From NCBI GenBank assembly GCA_016882185.1, contig VHCC01000033.1:1-8060 (forward strand): a stretch of 8,060 nucleotides of DNA, given 5' to 3'. The position numbers were made by a program, and so were the translations under genes. Source of the stretch: Candidatus Pelagibacterales bacterium. Its GTDB lineage: Bacteria > Pseudomonadota > Alphaproteobacteria > Pelagibacterales > Pelagibacteraceae. Below, in pieces: positions 5,858 through 8,060 of this stretch. Below the pieces are notes generated by a model that was not told the origin of the DNA, did no database searches, and saw nothing but the letters and a program-made list of their open reading frames with translations. Position 1 is the stretch's first letter, and each line of letters starts with the position of its first letter.

Positions 5858-6472
5858 CTAATCAGTTTTTTTCTCTACAACTTTGTCAATTATCCCAAAG
5901 TCTTTAGCCTCTTCCGGACTCATAAATTTATCTCTCTCTAAGGCTTCTTGAATTGATTTTACATCTTTGCCGGTATGCTTTGAGTAAATTTCATTAAGTC
6001 GTTTTTTTACATAAGAAATTTCATTAGCATGAATCTGGATATCTGTTGCTTGTCCTTGAAAACCAGCTGAAGGTTGGTGAACCATTATTCGTGCATTAGG
6101 TAAAGAAAATCTGTGACCCTTCTCACCCGCTGCTAACAAGAACGAACCCATGGAAGCTGCTTGTCCAATGCAAATTGTTGAAACAGGTGATTTAACATAT
6201 TGCATGGTATCATAAATTCCAAGTCCATCAGTAACAATACCTCCGGGACTGTTTATATATAAAAAAATTTCTTTTTTTGGATTCTCAGACTCTAAGAAAA
6301 GTAATTGAGCACAAACTAAACTTGCAACATGAGAGTTTACTGGTCCCACTAAAAAAATAATTCTCTCTTTTAATAGCCTAGAATATATATCGTAAGCTCT
6401 TTCTCCTCTGCTGGTTTGCTCAACCACCATTGGAATAAGAGTATTCATTTGGATATCAATCTGATCGTTCAT
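5858..6472 (-). CDS. clpP: ClpP, proteolytic subunit of the Clp protease
   Basis: ClpP is a cytosolic serine peptidase that forms a double heptameric chamber; with ClpX it degrades unfolded substrates. At 204 residues it matches the family length. The catalytic triad is complete: S107 in GQAASMGS, H132 in MVHQPSAG and D181 in ERDKF, with the same spacing as in E. coli (25 and 49 residues). The NSPGG oxyanion-hole motif is at 74-78. The N-terminus [10 protein letters not shown] ahead of [20 protein letters not shown] is the short propeptide that is normally autoprocessed. The ATG at 6472 is 26 bases after the tig stop and 111 bases before clpX, so it probably shares a transcript with tig. No Shine-Dalgarno site is visible. 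Only one clpP copy is in the window. Confidence 0.98.
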   Translation of the reverse strand: MNDQIDIQMNTLIPMVVEQTSRGERAYDIYSRLLKERIIFLVGPVNSHVASLVCAQLLFLESENPKKEIFLYINSPGGIVTDGLGIYDTMQYVKSPVSTICIGQAASMGSFLLAAGEKGHRFSLPNARIMVHQPSAGFQGQATDIQIHANEISYVKKRLNEIYSKHTGKDVKSIQEALERDKFMSPEEAKDFGIIDKVVEKKTD

Positions 6473-6474
6473 AG

Positions 6475-6487
6475 AGAATCAGATTCT
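6475..6487. repeat. Short inverted repeat just upstream of clpP
   Basis: AGAATC-A-GATTCT is a perfect 6-base dyad around a single base, ending two bases before the clpP start codon. It is too short and too tight to be a terminator and has no T-run. Because it sits where the ribosome must load, a bound protein or weak RNA fold could influence clpP translation. Chance is a reasonable alternative. Confidence 0.25.
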
Positions 6488-6498
6488 ACAAGCTTTAC

Positions 6499-7965
6499 TT
6501 ATTTTTTACTAATCTTTTTTGAGGATTTTGATTTATCCTCTGATTTTGTATATTTTTTTGATTTGTCATCACTACTCGTTGCTGACTTTGTTGCTGATTT
6601 AGACTTAAGATTAGATGATAAATCTTTTACAAGTTCCTCTAACTCTTTTTTATTTACCTCTTTTAACGTAACCTTAGCCTTAGACTTAACAAGCTCAACA
6701 ATTTTATCTTCATAAATAGGCCCTCTAAGTCTTGTAATTTCAGAAGGATTTTTTTGATAATAATCTCTTATTTGTTTTTCCTGTCCAGGATACATACTCA
6801 TTTGTTTTTGCAATTCTTGTTGTAGCTCTTGTGTAGTGACTTGAATTTTAAAATCTTCACCAATTTGATTTAATACTAAAGCAAGTTTAACTCTTCGTTT
6901 AGAAATATCTAAAATATCATCCTCTTCTTCTTTAGTTAGTTTTATGTCTGAATGGTCGTGTCCATGTTTATGATCGTCATGGGGTTCATTCTTATGAGCT
7001 TTTTCGTGAATAAAACTATGCTTTACAATTTCTTGCTCATTTTTTACTAAATCTTCTGGTAAATCAAACTTACAATTTTTATCTAGATAATCTAAAATTT
7101 CTTTTCTAATAATTGTCTCTGTAATTGAAGATTGCTCTTTAGATAGTTGTTTTTCTAATAAAACTTTCAAATCATTTAAATCTTTTGCACCCAAATTTTT
7201 TGCAAATTGATCATCGATTGCTACAGGTTCTGATTTTTTAACTTCTAAAATTTTACAATTGAATAATGCGGTCTTACTCGCTAGTTGTTTATTTGGATAA
7301 TTTTCTGGTAAATTAATTTTAACATCTTTTTTATCTCCCGGTTTACATTGTAATAATTTCTCATCAAAACCCTTAATAAAAAGTTCTTTTCCTAAAATAA
7401 TTTGAACTTTTTCGCCTTTATTTCCCTCAAAAGGTTTACCATCAACACTTGCTTCAAAATCAAAAACTACTAGATCACCTTTAACTGAACTTTCGCCTTC
7501 TTTTTTATTAACATATTTTTTTTGTCCTTCTGCTAATAAATTTATTCTCTCGTCTAAATCTTTTTTTTCTATTTTTAATTTATAATCAGTAAGATTTATT
7601 TTTTCTAATTCAATTTTTTTTATATCTGGAGTTTTTTCTACAGAAATTGTGTACTCTAAATCTTTATCTTCGCCAGAGGATTTGATCTCAATTTTAGGTT
7701 GGCTAGCAGGCTTAATTTTATTTTCAGATAAAGCTTGATAAGTATTGTCTTGCAAAATTTTTTCCAAAACTTCTCCGTACAACGCTTGAGCAAATTGTTT
7801 TTTTAATAGATTTACCGGAGCTTTTCCTGGTCGAAAACCTTTAATGTTTATAGTTTTCTGTAGTTCAATAACTCTCTCTTCAATTTTTTTATCAATCTCT
7901 TGTTTTTTTACTAAAACATTAAGATTAGTCTTCAAACCTTTAGTTTCCGATACTGTTACTTTCAT
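6499..7965 (-). CDS. tig: Trigger factor, ribosome-associated chaperone and prolyl isomerase
   Basis: Trigger factor binds the ribosome at the peptide exit tunnel and shields nascent chains. From the chosen ATG at 7965 it has 488 residues, longer than the E. coli protein (432). The ribosome-binding domain carries GFRPGKAP at 43-50, the same numbering as E. coli GFRKGKVP. The FKBP-like isomerase domain spans about 163-245 (FDFEASVDGKPFEG). The substrate-binding arms follow, ending near KSKAKVTLKEV. Two additions are visible: a histidine-rich insert at 316-338 and a Lys/Ser-rich tail at about 448-488. An in-frame ATG at 7974 would add MKN, but its A is the last base of the tRNA-Leu CCA, so processing would destroy it. 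Met at 7965 also gives the family-typical MKVTV start. The gene is first in the tig-clpP-clpX-lon order. Confidence 0.96.
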   Translation of the reverse strand: MKVTVSETKGLKTNLNVLVKKQEIDKKIEERVIELQKTINIKGFRPGKAPVNLLKKQFAQALYGEVLEKILQDNTYQALSENKIKPASQPKIEIKSSGEDKDLEYTISVEKTPDIKKIELEKINLTDYKLKIEKKDLDERINLLAEGQKKYVNKKEGESSVKGDLVVFDFEASVDGKPFEGNKGEKVQIILGKELFIKGFDEKLLQCKPGDKKDVKINLPENYPNKQLASKTALFNCKILEVKKSEPVAIDDQFAKNLGAKDLNDLKVLLEKQLSKEQSSITETIIRKEILDYLDKNCKFDLPEDLVKNEQEIVKHSFIHEKAHKNEPHDDHKHGHDHSDIKLTKEEEDDILDISKRRVKLALVLNQIGEDFKIQVTTQELQQELQKQMSMYPGQEKQIRDYYQKNPSEITRLRGPIYEDKIVELVKSKAKVTLKEVNKKELEELVKDLSSNLKSKSATKSATSSDDKSKKYTKSEDKSKSSKKISKK

Positions 7966-7973
7966 ATTCTTCA

Positions 7974-8057
7974 TGGTGCGGGAGAAAGGACTTGAACCTT
8001 CACATCTTTCGATACCAGTTCCTAAGACTGGCGTGTCTACCGTTCCACCACTCCCGC
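7974..8057 (-). tRNA. tRNA-Leu (anticodon TAG), CCA encoded
   Basis: This is a complete class II tRNA on the minus strand. The acceptor stem is GCGGGAG/CTCCCGC. The anticodon stem CCAGT/ACTGG closes the loop CTTAGGA (anticodon TAG, reading CUA/CUG and probably other CUN leucine codons). The long variable arm has an ATC/GAT stem with a GAAA loop. The T arm is GAAGG-TTCAAGT-CCTTT, the discriminator is A and CCA is encoded. Its last base (7974) coincides with the A of an in-frame ATG of the downstream trigger-factor frame, so tRNA and tig are almost certainly on one transcript. The promoter lies beyond the window, since only three bases remain upstream. Confidence 0.97.
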
Positions 8058-8060
8058 TTT

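Noticed and set aside
6416..6715. Plus-strand Ser/Phe/Asp-rich open frame across the clpP start and tig tail
   Set aside because: Its composition is the mirror of the Lys/Ser-rich tail of trigger factor on the other strand.
6970..6985. CCCCAT on the minus strand inside tig as a second heat-shock promoter for clpP
   Set aside because: No TTGAA-like -35 lies at the right distance, and the bases encode the His-rich insert.
7966..7974. The upstream ATG (7974) as the tig start
   Set aside because: It overlaps the tRNA-Leu CCA and would be cut by tRNA maturation. The second ATG gives the conserved MKVTV start and E. coli-like numbering.

Overview
The window is AT-rich, tightly packed bacterial DNA. 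It looks like an alphaproteobacterium with a streamlined genome, most likely of the SAR11/Pelagibacterales type. This rests on the low GC, very short or 1-base gaps between genes, weak or absent Shine-Dalgarno sites, alphaproteobacterial-looking tRNA-Val genes and the protein sequences. The taxonomic call is an inference.

Layout, left to right. Positions 1-830 hold mostly minus-strand genes: the first codons of a MarC-like membrane protein (1-80), tRNA-Asp(GTC), a small gamma-glutamylcyclotransferase-like protein (268-603), and two adjacent valine tRNAs (GAC and TAC) with a possible shared promoter. Next is an unrecognised 84-residue single-pass membrane protein (827-1081, minus), divergent from a TauE/SafE-type anion exporter (1141-1968, plus). 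The exporter converges on lon with one base between the stop codons.

From the right end leftward, all on the minus strand, runs a classic proteostasis block: tRNA-Leu(TAG), tig (trigger factor), clpP, clpX, lon. This is the same gene order as in Escherichia coli. Trigger factor folds nascent chains at the ribosome exit. ClpX unfolds tagged or damaged proteins and feeds them to the ClpP chamber. Lon degrades misfolded and regulatory proteins. All catalytic and nucleotide-binding motifs are intact.

The most informative regulatory signal is a close match to a heat-shock sigma-32 promoter (GTTGAA, 14 bases, CCCCATAT) between clpX and lon. It would let lon be induced separately from the upstream genes, and its leader would begin with an AU-rich hairpin. 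Three of the four tRNAs are followed on the same strand by a protein start codon within 0-17 bases. At tRNA-Leu/tig the final A of the encoded CCA is also the A of an upstream in-frame ATG. Trigger factor carries a histidine-rich insertion and a Lys/Ser-rich tail, and tRNA-Val(GAC) has C at position 33 and G at 48. I see no phage, IS element, CRISPR array or clearly novel multi-gene system.
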